Shown: positions 1 to 6,205, numbered from the stretch's first letter. The stretch is DNA of 10,035 bases from DATIHT01 sp964348615 (GCA_964348615.1 CAYGDE010000027.1:1-10035), one strand, 5' to 3'. Notes: generated by a model not told the origin, from the sequence alone. Made by a program: numbers and translations.

Positions 1-86
1 AAGTGTAGAAGTTGCCAAAACAAGGGCAGAAAATAAAAATTATGGTGCGGAGTAGGAAATGCGAAATTCTTGCAGTTTTCGGATTG

Positions 87-866
87 TTATGCCGCGCTAA
101 AAGACTGCTGTTCTCGAACCATTTGATTCGGATTTGCAATGTCTATATCACTAAATTTCTCCCAAATATTTTCAATGCCTTTCAATTGTCTTTTACTTAG
201 AAGTGCTTTTTCTTTTGTTGAAATTAGATTGTCTATTTCTTGACCAAGCGATTTATTTCTGGGATTACTTTTTAAGGCATTTAATATATAGAGTTCAAGA
301 GCGGAGAGGTCTCCGGTTTGGTCGACCAAGTTCATTGCGTCGAGATGATTTTCTCTTTCTTGTTCGAACCATGAATCTAGGAAAATAATTGAATCAAGAC
401 CGGCGCCTTGTACAATTCTGTTTAAAATTAGTCGTCCAGTTCGTCCATTACAATCTAGATAAGGATGAATTCTTTCAAAAACATAATAGGCCCAAGAAGC
501 ATTTTGCACGATTGTGTCTATATTTCCCGGAGCTTCCGTTGGTAAATCTGCGAGTCTTTTATCGAGGCTAGTAAAATAGTCTCTTAAAATTGGGTCTACG
601 TCTGCACCTCTAACGTAAAAATTTTCAGGTTCACCACTAACTTTAATGTCTTCTTTTCTAGATTCACCGGGATTTCTGGGAACGATTCCCTTATTGCTAT
701 AGTCTTTGATGCCTTGTAGCAATTCCAGATGCAATTGAGGAATGACGAAACTGCTAGGCCATTCACTGTGTATCCAGTCATCTACTGTTTTTGTAGTTGC
801 TTCAAAATTACTAATCTCCAACTTGGAATGTATAGGGGTTAATTCTGCGGCAGCGGATCCTATCAT
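87..866 (-). CDS. Fic-domain protein (probable AMP-transferase family)
   Basis: The 259-residue product carries a Fic signature, HPYLDCNGRTGR, at residues 134-145. It keeps the catalytic His134, the acidic Asp138, Asn140, Arg142 and Arg145. Fic enzymes usually move AMP or another phosphate-containing group from a nucleotide onto a hydroxyl of a target protein; that is family knowledge, and the target here is unknown. The segment at about 60-95 fits the target-docking flap, and the C-terminal 60 residues are mostly helical. The glycine normally following the acidic residue is Cys139. The only match to the inhibitory pattern (S/T)xxxE(G/N) is SGEPEN at 77-82, inside the flap region and so probably not a true inhibitory helix. 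The ATG lies 14 bp after the stop of the upstream 114-residue gene, which suggests co-transcription. There is no Shine-Dalgarno site and no signal peptide, so a cytoplasmic protein is expected. The family call is firm; the exact activity is not. Confidence 0.88.
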   Translation of the reverse strand: MIGSAAAELTPIHSKLEISNFEATTKTVDDWIHSEWPSSFVIPQLHLELLQGIKDYSNKGIVPRNPGESRKEDIKVSGEPENFYVRGADVDPILRDYFTSLDKRLADLPTEAPGNIDTIVQNASWAYYVFERIHPYLDCNGRTGRLILNRIVQGAGLDSIIFLDSWFEQERENHLDAMNLVDQTGDLSALELYILNALKSNPRNKSLGQEIDNLISTKEKALLSKRQLKGIENIWEKFSDIDIANPNQMVREQQSFSAA

Positions 867-880
867 ATTTTTAGGATTAT

Positions 881-1225
881 TTAATGTGGATTTGGTGCTT
901 TTGTGCCAATGTTGTCTTGATCTTGTGTCTTTCCATTGAAATAATCCAGGACCATGTTTGTGTCACTTTCGTCTACACCGTAAGATGAAAATCTTTGCTT
1001 AATTTCTTCCACGGCTTCCGGATTCTGCATTGTTTTATCGAGGATATCCTTTTCAAGGAAAGAATTAGTCAAAAATTGGAGATAAGTCCTTGCCTGTGGG
1101 CCAAATTGACCTATTTGATCCATTAATGAAAGTAGTTTTTCATCTTCTTGTGCGGTTTTTAGCCTCTCGACAAAGCCTCGAGCTGAATCTAATACGTGAT
1201 TGGGAATGTCACCTTCAGTTGTCAT
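881..1225 (-). CDS. Hypothetical small helical protein upstream of fic
   Basis: I do not recognise this 114-residue protein. It is acidic and mostly helix-forming, with a central region at about 20-80 rich in Leu, Glu, Lys and Gln. It has no membrane segment, signal peptide or cysteine motif, and it ends in a polar, probably disordered tail. It is the first gene after a strong promoter-like sequence (1254-1282) and ends 14 bp before the Fic gene, so the two are probably one transcript. In class I Fic systems a small antitoxin gene sits next to fic and carries an (S/T)xxxE(G/N) motif; I find no such motif here. It could be an unrelated type of Fic partner, a substrate, or an unlinked protein. 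The reading frame is supported by its tidy fit between the promoter and fic. Confidence 0.65.
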   Translation of the reverse strand: MTTEGDIPNHVLDSARGFVERLKTAQEDEKLLSLMDQIGQFGPQARTYLQFLTNSFLEKDILDKTMQNPEAVEEIKQRFSSYGVDESDTNMVLDYFNGKTQDQDNIGTKAPNPH

Positions 1226-1253
1226 AAATAATTATCAATAATAATACTATAAG

Positions 1254-1282
1254 ATTATATTTGATTTTGCAACATTTTTCAA
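1254..1282 (-). promoter_or_regulatory. Sigma70-like promoter for the small-protein/fic operon
   Basis: On the minus strand, TTGAAA (1277-1282) and a perfect TATAAT (1254-1259) are separated by 17 bp. Transcription would start near 1247, about 21 nt before the ATG at 1225. It is the best promoter match I see in the window and overlaps the predicted cysS promoter on the other strand. Confidence 0.55.
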
Positions 1283-1289
1283 GCACAAT
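1261..1289 (+). promoter_or_regulatory. Possible promoter for cysS
   Basis: TTGATT (1261-1266) and CACAAT (1284-1289) are 17 bp apart. The -10 matches consensus at only four of six positions. Transcription would start near 1296, leaving a leader of about 10 nt before the ATG at 1306. It overlaps the divergent minus-strand promoter almost completely, so the two may compete. Confidence 0.35.
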
Positions 1290-1305
1290 AACTGTTACTA
1301 CATTT

Positions 1306-2054
1306 ATGCTGAAACTTTATAATTTCCTTCCCAAAAAAATTGAAGAGTTTAAACCTATTACTGAAGACAAGGTTGGTTTGTATACGTGCGGGCCAACGGT
1401 TTACGACTATGTTCATATTGGCAACTGGCGGACTTTTATTTTTGAAGATATTTTAAAGCGGGTTTTAGATTTTGCCGGATATGACGTAATGCATGTTATG
1501 AACATTACCGATATCGATGACAAAATAATTAAGAGGGCGAACGATGAGGGAGTTGATTTTGGGGTTATAACCAAAAAATATGAAGAAGCATTTATTGCAG
1601 ATTTGGCAAAGCTAAATATTGTCAAGGCGGACGAATATACTAGGGCTACGGATTACATCAGCTCAATGGTTCGCATTATCGAAGCGCTTTTGGTAAAAGG
1701 CGCTGCTTATAAAGGGGAAGACGGGGTATATTTTGCGGTTGAAAAATTTCCACACTATGGGAAACTTTCCGGCCTAGATGCAAAGGAGTTGAAAAAAGGG
1801 GCACGGGTTAATGACGACCAATACGACAAGGAACATTGGGCTGATTTCGCCTTATGGAAATTTGCAAAGCCAGACGAACCTTTTTGGGATGCGCCGTTTG
1901 GAAAAGGCAGGCCTGGTTGGCATATAGAATGCAGCGCAATGAGTATTGCCAAATTGGGCGAGAGTTTTGATATCCATACTGGGGGAGTAGATTTGTTATT
2001 TCCCCACCATGAAAATGAAATTGCCCAAAGTGAAGCGGCCACCGGTGTTAAGTT
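1306..2054 (+). CDS. cysS: Cysteinyl-tRNA synthetase, N-terminal part (cut by gap)
   Basis: This class I aminoacyl-tRNA synthetase attaches cysteine to tRNA-Cys in the cytoplasm. The 249 visible residues cover the catalytic Rossmann fold. YTCGPTVYD supplies zinc ligand Cys28, HIGN at 37-40 is the HIGH signature, and MNITDIDDKI sits at 65-74. GRPGWHIECSAM at 201-212 brings Cys209, and FPHHENE at 232-238 brings the His/Glu ligands. The second nucleotide-binding signature, KMSKS, the anticodon-binding domain and the stop codon are missing because the sequence runs into the N gap. Full-length family members are about 450-480 residues. I chose the ATG at 1306 because the protein aligns with the family from MLKLYN; an in-frame TTG at 1261 would add 15 residues unlike the family. 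No Shine-Dalgarno site is visible. The gene is probably intact in the organism. Confidence 0.95.
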
Positions 2055-2154
2055 NNNNNNNNNNNNNNNNNNNNNNNNNNNNNNNNNNNNNNNNNNNNNN
2101 NNNNNNNNNNNNNNNNNNNNNNNNNNNNNNNNNNNNNNNNNNNNNNNNNNNNNN
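2055..2154. other. Assembly gap of exactly 100 N
   Basis: A run of exactly 100 N is a common placeholder for a scaffold gap of unknown length. The left flank stops inside cysS and the right flank begins inside pgl, in a different frame. The missing parts (roughly 200 codons of cysS and several tens of codons of pgl) cannot fit in 100 bases, so the real gap is probably 0.7 kb or more. Open frames that read through the Ns are artefacts. Confidence 0.97.
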
Positions 2155-2687
2155 AAGAAAAACATATAGTTCCTGGTGCAATTACGATTGTTGACGAAAG
2201 ATATGGAGATCCGTTTCACAGAAATAGCAATGAGTTGCTTTTAAAAAAACAAGGAGTTAAGGATTTTGCTGATGAATATTGCATAGAGTCGTATAAGATT
2301 CTATCGGGAAATAATTTTTTGGAGACGGAGAAAGTTTATGAGAAATTAGTTGGCGAACTTTTTAAAAAGTTTAAAAAGCGAGTAGGGATAATGGGGATAG
2401 GTGCAAATTTACACACAGCAGGTGTTTTTCCATATAGTGCGGCTTTAAAATCTCCGGATTTTGTTGTTGCTGAAGTTGTCGATGACAAATACCCTAAAAG
2501 GATTACCTTAACATTAAAGGCGTTTGGTGAATTTACAAGTTTTATCGTTTTGATGTTTGGCCAAGCAAAACAGAAAGCGCTTACTAAGCTATTGGATAAG
2601 AATGAAAACGATATGCAAAAGTACCCTGCAATTTTTTACAGAAAAACAAAAGCGAAAGTTTTTCTGATAACAGATATTAAAATATAG
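2155..2687 (+). CDS. pgl: 6-phosphogluconolactonase, C-terminal part (5' end in gap)
   Basis: This enzyme hydrolyses 6-phosphogluconolactone to 6-phosphogluconate, the second step of the oxidative pentose phosphate pathway. The open frame runs from the gap edge (first whole codon at 2157) for 176 residues to TAG. The first residues contain ITIVDERYGDP...NSN, matching the family's DER...SN substrate-site segment. Further on, GIGANLHTAGVFP matches the GxGxDGHTASxFP signature and keeps the catalytic-type His. KRITLTLKAF then fits the usual RITLT segment. The Asp-Gly before the histidine is replaced by Asn-Leu, which is unusual. A TTG at 2235 gives a shorter frame but would cut off the DER segment, so it is not the start; the real start lies in the gap. 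It is followed 13 bp later by gnd, the next enzyme in the pathway, which supports the call. The related glucosamine-6-phosphate deaminases are less likely in this context. Confidence 0.85.
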
Positions 2688-2700
2688 TAAGATAAATAAA

Positions 2701-3654
2701 ATGAAACTCGGATTTATTGGACTTGGGAGGATGGGGAAAAATATGGTTTTGCACCTTTTGGATGGTGGGGTGCAAGTTGTGGCTTGGAATCGATCGACTG
2801 CACCAAAAGAAGAAGTTGCAAAAGCGGGCGCACTTGTTGCAACTTCAATTGACGATTTAGTTTCTAAATTAGAAGCGCCAAGGATTATTTGGCTGATGGT
2901 AACTGCGGGTGAAGTGGTTGATGAAATCTTGGGGCAGTTAAAAAATCAGCTTTCTTCGGGAGACTTAATAATTGACGGCGGCAATTCTTTTTATAAGGAT
3001 ACAATAAGACACGGTGAAGAACTTGCAAAAGCAGGTATTAATTTTATGGATGTTGGGACTTCTGGTGGAATCGAAGGCGCCAGAAATGGAGCTTGTTTGA
3101 TGATTGGCGGGCGAGACAAAGATTTTCAAAGAGCTGGTGATTTATTTGAAAAAATGGCAGCACCAAACGGTTTTGGTCTTTTGGGCCCTTTAGGCGCCGG
3201 GCATTTTGCAAAGATGGTGCATAACGGAATTGAGTATGGAATGGAAGAAGCTATTGCAGAAGGAGCAACCTTGCTTAAGAATTCTTCTTTTAATTACAAT
3301 CTGGCCGAAGTTTTCAAAATATACACTGCAAGATCGATTATTGAATCCAGACTTGTTGCTTGGACACATAATGAGTTGGAAAAAGACCCCGACCTTGGGG
3401 ATATTTCTTCTGCAATTGGTTCTGCAGGTACAGCAATGCGTTTGCAAGGTGAGGGAGACTGGACATTGGAATTTGCCAGAGAAAAAAATATTAAAATTCC
3501 CGCAATTGAAGAAGCAATTTTGGTTCGCGACAGGTCAAAAGATGATTTTGAGCTGTCCCCAGAAGGGTATCGAAATAAGGTAGTAAATGCAATGCGCAGG
3601 CAGTTTGGTGGCCATCCGGTGGAAAAAGAGGCAAAGGACGAAGGACTAAAGTAG
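2701..3654 (+). CDS. gnd: 6-phosphogluconate dehydrogenase, short decarboxylating form
   Basis: This enzyme oxidises and decarboxylates 6-phosphogluconate to ribulose-5-phosphate, reducing NAD(P). At 317 residues it is the short type, lacking the C-terminal extension of the roughly 470-residue E. coli enzyme. The Rossmann start GFIGLGRMG has GxGxxG at 7-12. DGGNS (92-96) and SGGIEGARNG (121-130) line the substrate site, and KMVHNGIEYG at 171-180 holds Lys171, Asn175 and Glu178 of the catalytic set. FGGH at 302-305 matches the conserved C-terminal substrate contact. After the second strand comes Asn30-Arg31-Ser32, like the NRS/T that holds the 2'-phosphate of NADP in long 6PGDHs, so NADP use is plausible. 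It follows pgl by 13 bp, probably in the same transcript, and its stop lies 4 bp from the end of zwf on the other strand. Confidence 0.95.
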   Translation: MKLGFIGLGRMGKNMVLHLLDGGVQVVAWNRSTAPKEEVAKAGALVATSIDDLVSKLEAPRIIWLMVTAGEVVDEILGQLKNQLSSGDLIIDGGNSFYKDTIRHGEELAKAGINFMDVGTSGGIEGARNGACLMIGGRDKDFQRAGDLFEKMAAPNGFGLLGPLGAGHFAKMVHNGIEYGMEEAIAEGATLLKNSSFNYNLAEVFKIYTARSIIESRLVAWTHNELEKDPDLGDISSAIGSAGTAMRLQGEGDWTLEFAREKNIKIPAIEEAILVRDRSKDDFELSPEGYRNKVVNAMRRQFGGHPVEKEAKDEGLK

Positions 3655-3658
3655 ATAT

Positions 3659-5155
3659 TTAGATCTTACAAATGCTTAAAATTGGCGTCAACCACTCTCG
3701 GCCATCTTTTAAAATTAACTCGTCTGCTTCTTTTGGTCCCCAAGTCCCAGGCTTATAAATTGCTAATTTGGGTTTTTGTGTTTGCCAGACCTTTTCAATC
3801 GGGTCAATAATCTTCCAAGATTCTTCAATTACCCTTTGGTCCATAAATAATGTTTGGTCATTTTGAATAACATCCAGAATAAGCCTTTCGTACGCGTCCG
3901 GTTGCGGGTTACCAAATGAAGTCTTGTAGCAAAATTCCATGTTAACCGGTTCGAGCTGGGTTGTGAGTCCAGGTTTTTTGGCAGCAAGCCTTATGCCTAT
4001 ACCTTCGTTTGGTTGAATTTGAATTGTAATAGTGTTGGGAAGAGGCTTTTCCCAAAAATTTTTGAAAAGTTCGTGGCCATGCTCTTTAAACTGGATAATT
4101 ATTGAAGTAACCTTACCAGTTAACTTTTTTCCTGTCCGCAAATATATAGGGACACCTTTCCATCTTGAATTTTCGATTGATAATTTAGCAAGCGCATATG
4201 TTTCGGTTTTGGAATCTTTGGCAACTTTATCTTCACTGCGGTAAGTTTCATATTGTCCTCGGACTGTGCATTTTTCTACTTCTTGTGGATTCAATTTTTT
4301 AATTTGGGATAGTAGTTCTAGTTTTTTATTATTTACATTTTGTGCAGAAAAACTTTGAGGTTCTTCCATTGTAACTAGCGAGAGGAGTTGAAGCTGATGG
4401 TTTTGGGTAATGTCGCGCAGAGCACCGTTTTTTTCATAAAATTCGCCGCGTTTTTCGACACCTATATGTTCTGACGTGGTTATTTGGATGTGGTCGATAT
4501 GATTATTGTTCCAAAGAGGTTCAAATAGTTCGTTGCCAAACCTAAATGCAAAGATATTTTGGACTGTTTCTTTACCTAAGTAATGATCTATCCGGTAAAT
4601 TTGCTCATCCTTGAAGTATTTATTTAATTTCGCGTTGATGTTTTGGGCAGATGCGAGATCCCACCCAAAGGGTTTTTCGACGATAATTCTGGCATTTGTT
4701 TTGGAATGGTGTTTTTGGCAACCCAAATGGAGTGAGTTTTTGCCAAAATTTTCAATAGCAGTTTGGAAAATATCAGGCGAAATTGCCATGTAAAAAATAC
4801 GCTGTAGGCAAGTGTCGGTTTGGTTTTCAAAAGATTCGATGTTTTTTTTAAGCTGGTCTAAATTTATATCTTTTGCAATATCCAGTGGGAGATAATCAAT
4901 GTGGTTTGCAAATTCCTTCCATATTTCGTCCTGTTGCGCATCTATCATTTGGGCAGTTGTGTCTCTGAAAATTGTGTGAGTGAACTGTGTTCTGGCGCAG
5001 GCAATTATTTTAAATTTTTCGGGAAGCAGATTTTGTTTGAAAAGCGCAAATAAGGCAGGGAATATACGGTTTTTGGCCAAATTGCCGGTTGCACCAAAGA
5101 TTACAAAAATACTAGGGTTATTTACGTCAGAATCTATATCTTGGGGTTTTGTCAT
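3659..5155 (-). CDS. zwf: Glucose-6-phosphate 1-dehydrogenase
   Basis: This enzyme oxidises glucose-6-phosphate to 6-phosphogluconolactone and is the entry step of the oxidative pentose phosphate pathway. The 498-residue length is normal for the family. The cofactor site GATGNLAK (21-28) is a slight variant of GASGDLAK. EKPFGWD is at 160-166 and the active-site signature RIDHYLGKE at 188-196, with Asp190, His191 and Lys195. QNHQLQLL gives the second catalytic His at 253. RWKGVPIYLRTGK at 331-343 and DAYERLILD at 420-428 are also typical. Arg55 after the second strand fits NADP binding. The protein is cytoplasmic. It may be the last gene of a minus-strand unit with the two membrane-protein genes upstream (gaps of 54 and 46 bp). 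A TACAAT just before the start (5167-5172) has no good -35 partner, so a private promoter is unsure. pgl and gnd lie on the opposite strand facing it. Confidence 0.96.
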   Translation of the reverse strand: MTKPQDIDSDVNNPSIFVIFGATGNLAKNRIFPALFALFKQNLLPEKFKIIACARTQFTHTIFRDTTAQMIDAQQDEIWKEFANHIDYLPLDIAKDINLDQLKKNIESFENQTDTCLQRIFYMAISPDIFQTAIENFGKNSLHLGCQKHHSKTNARIIVEKPFGWDLASAQNINAKLNKYFKDEQIYRIDHYLGKETVQNIFAFRFGNELFEPLWNNNHIDHIQITTSEHIGVEKRGEFYEKNGALRDITQNHQLQLLSLVTMEEPQSFSAQNVNNKKLELLSQIKKLNPQEVEKCTVRGQYETYRSEDKVAKDSKTETYALAKLSIENSRWKGVPIYLRTGKKLTGKVTSIIIQFKEHGHELFKNFWEKPLPNTITIQIQPNEGIGIRLAAKKPGLTTQLEPVNMEFCYKTSFGNPQPDAYERLILDVIQNDQTLFMDQRVIEESWKIIDPIEKVWQTQKPKLAIYKPGTWGPKEADELILKDGREWLTPILSICKI

Positions 5156-5194
5156 CTTTAAGTCTTATTGTACAACAAAGGGGATGTGAAGCTA

Positions 5195-5208
5195 CTAGTT
5201 GCTAGTTG
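5195..5208. repeat. Two tandem copies of a 7-bp unit at a gene end
   Basis: The unit CTAGTTG occurs twice in direct succession (5195-5201 and 5202-5208). The second copy begins with the stop codon of the Gmad2-like gene on the minus strand. It may be a small slippage duplication; no function is evident. Confidence 0.5.
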
Positions 5209-5762
5209 CTGAAAATTACGGGGATGATTTGCAGGTATTCTGCTTGGCCGCTTACTGTATTTCGGCTATAGACTTCTACTGTTCCTGTTTGGGTTATAGG
5301 TTTTGTAAGGTTAACCCAAACTTCGAATGGACAACCGTTTACACTTAAACAAGCTGTTGCTTGGCCTTGGCCCAAAATTTCACCAATCGAATCCTTAACC
5401 TTTATTTGTACTATTTGGCTCGTAACGTTCGCAGTACCTGAAACAAAAAGAGATGTTTTTACTATTTGGTTTTCCTTTGGAGCGTTTAGCGCAATTCCAA
5501 CATTCTTTACCTCTTGGGTTTCGGACCCAGCTGCAGGTAGCGTTTGGGGTGGGTTTGCTGCTTGTTTGAGTGTGGTTGATGGCGAAGGGGAGACTAATGA
5601 TTCAAAACTTTGTGGTGCAGGTGTTGGCGCGATAGCTGGAGACACAACTTTTTTTTGGTAGAGTTTAAAGACACCATATATTCCAAGTGCAAAGATTAAG
5701 ACTACCACTAAGCCTACGTAAAGGCTAATATTTGTTAGCGGATTTGAGTTTTCTGGATCCAT
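5202..5762 (-). CDS. Membrane-anchored protein with Gmad2-like Ig domain
   Basis: The 186-residue protein has a short polar start, one hydrophobic segment at about 13-34 (ISLYVGLVVVLIFALGIYG), and then Lys residues. A Pro/Ser/Thr/Ala-rich linker follows at about 41-80, and a beta-rich C-terminal domain at about 88-183. That domain starts with GIALNAPKENQIV and contains LFVSGTANVTSQIVQIKVKD, closely resembling the Gmad2 immunoglobulin-like domain first named in spore-germination proteins. In non-sporulating bacteria it occurs on surface proteins of unknown role. The layout suggests a signal-anchored protein with the domain outside the membrane. Cys138 and Cys144 lie close together around a turn and could form a disulfide there. 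Exact function is unknown; adhesion, wall interaction or protein-protein contact are possibilities only. It lies between a small membrane protein gene and zwf on the same strand. Confidence 0.8.
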   Translation of the reverse strand: MDPENSNPLTNISLYVGLVVVLIFALGIYGVFKLYQKKVVSPAIAPTPAPQSFESLVSPSPSTTLKQAANPPQTLPAAGSETQEVKNVGIALNAPKENQIVKTSLFVSGTANVTSQIVQIKVKDSIGEILGQGQATACLSVNGCPFEVWVNLTKPITQTGTVEVYSRNTVSGQAEYLQIIPVIFSN

Positions 5763-5787
5763 TAAAGGCGGACAGGAGTGAGAGGAT

Positions 5788-5815
5788 TGTATACCAAGTA
5801 TCTTGAAAAAAGCAA
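5788..5815 (-). promoter_or_regulatory. Possible promoter for the Gmad2-like gene
   Basis: On the minus strand TTGCTT (5810-5815) and TATACA (5788-5793) are 16 bp apart; an overlapping TACAAT (5786-5791) would give 18 bp. Transcription would begin near 5781, about 19 nt before the ATG at 5762. It sits in the 54-bp space after the holin-like gene. Confidence 0.35.
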
Positions 5816-5816
5816 A

Positions 5817-6170
5817 TTAGGCGGCTTTAACCGGAAATATCACAAAATGAACAATAATATTAATAAGCCACAAAATTACGGCAGCAATCAAAGCTGGGAC
5901 GAATCCGACCACAACAAATCCTGGTACGAATTGCGCAACCAACAAAATAAGCGTAGCATTTATGACAAAAGTGAAAAGCCCTAGGGTTAAAATATTGATC
6001 GGAAGAGTTAAAATAAGAATAATTGGTTTAATAATAGTATTTACTATACCAAGAGCAAGGGCGACAATAAGTGCTGTTGTAAACGAATTAACTTTGAAGC
6101 CCGGTACGTAGGTGGCAACTATTAGAATGGCGATTGCCGAAAGAAGCCAGCTTGCAAGGTTACTTGCCAT
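5817..6170 (-). CDS. Small integral membrane protein, phage-holin-4/YvlD family
   Basis: The 117-residue protein is almost wholly hydrophobic, with four likely membrane helices (about 5-22, 30-48, 52-76 and 84-112). The conserved core NTIIKPIILILTLPINILTLG at the second-to-third helix boundary is typical of the Phage_holin_4_2 / YvlD family. Despite the name, these are chromosomal membrane proteins in many bacteria, and no lysis role is shown for most; in Bacillus, YvlD belongs to a cell-envelope-stress operon. No phage genes are nearby, so a phage origin is not supported here. The gene is transcribed away from the 429-residue protein gene across a 35-bp space, and its own promoter may lie there. 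It may be co-transcribed with the Gmad2-like gene, which would point to an envelope theme. Confidence 0.85.
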   Translation of the reverse strand: MASNLASWLLSAIAILIVATYVPGFKVNSFTTALIVALALGIVNTIIKPIILILTLPINILTLGLFTFVINATLILLVAQFVPGFVVVGFVPALIAAVILWLINIIVHFVIFPVKAA

Positions 6171-6191
6171 AAACTGAGTATATCAGATAAT
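6164..6191 (+). promoter_or_regulatory. Promoter for the 429-residue protein gene
   Basis: TTGCCA (6164-6169) and GATAAT (6186-6191) are 16 bp apart and each matches consensus at five of six positions. The start point would be near 6198, giving a leader of only about 8 nt before the ATG at 6206. The -35 box covers the first codons of the divergent holin-like gene. Confidence 0.45.
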
Positions 6192-6205
6192 TATCTATTC
6201 GTAAA
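6177..6205 (-). promoter_or_regulatory. Possible promoter for the holin-like gene
   Basis: On the minus strand TTTACG (6200-6205) and TATACT (6177-6182) are 17 bp apart. The predicted start point falls at about the ATG (6170), so the transcript would be leaderless or nearly so. It overlaps the plus-strand promoter. Confidence 0.33.
6185..6196. promoter_or_regulatory. 12-bp perfect palindrome, possible operator
   Basis: AGATAATTATCT is a perfect inverted repeat in the 35-bp space between two divergent genes. It overlaps the plus-strand -10 box and lies in the spacer of the minus-strand promoter, where a dimeric repressor could act on both. An AT-rich palindrome of this size can also occur by chance. 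Confidence 0.3.

Noticed and set aside
2..55. A short open frame at the left edge (17 residues to TAG) that could be the end of a gene facing fic
   Set aside because: Too short to show any family feature, and another frame is also open there; no support beyond absence of a stop.
621..638. SGEPEN in Fic (residues 77-82) as an inhibitory (S/T)xxxE(G/N) motif
   Set aside because: It lies in the expected flap region about 50 residues before the Fic motif, not in an N- or C-terminal inhibitory helix; probably a chance match.
2053..2169. Reading frames continuing through the N run, including a cysS end of KKNI and stop
   Set aside because: Produced only by Ns; cysS should continue for about 200 more residues, and the sequence after the gap codes for pgl in another frame.
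2235..2687. Pgl as a complete 150-residue protein starting at TTG 2235
   Set aside because: The same frame continues upstream to the gap edge and includes the conserved DER...SN segment, so the true start is in the gap.
5167..5190. Promoter for zwf with TACAAT at 5167-5172
   Set aside because: No acceptable -35 sequence lies 16-18 bp upstream; TTCACA is present but only 12 bp away.
5523..5540. LPAAGS in the Gmad2-like protein as a sortase signal
   Set aside because: It is in the middle of the protein within a Pro/Ala-rich linker, with no following membrane helix and basic tail.
5817..6170. Phage origin suggested by the holin family name
   Set aside because: The family is widespread in chromosomes and no other phage gene is present in the window.
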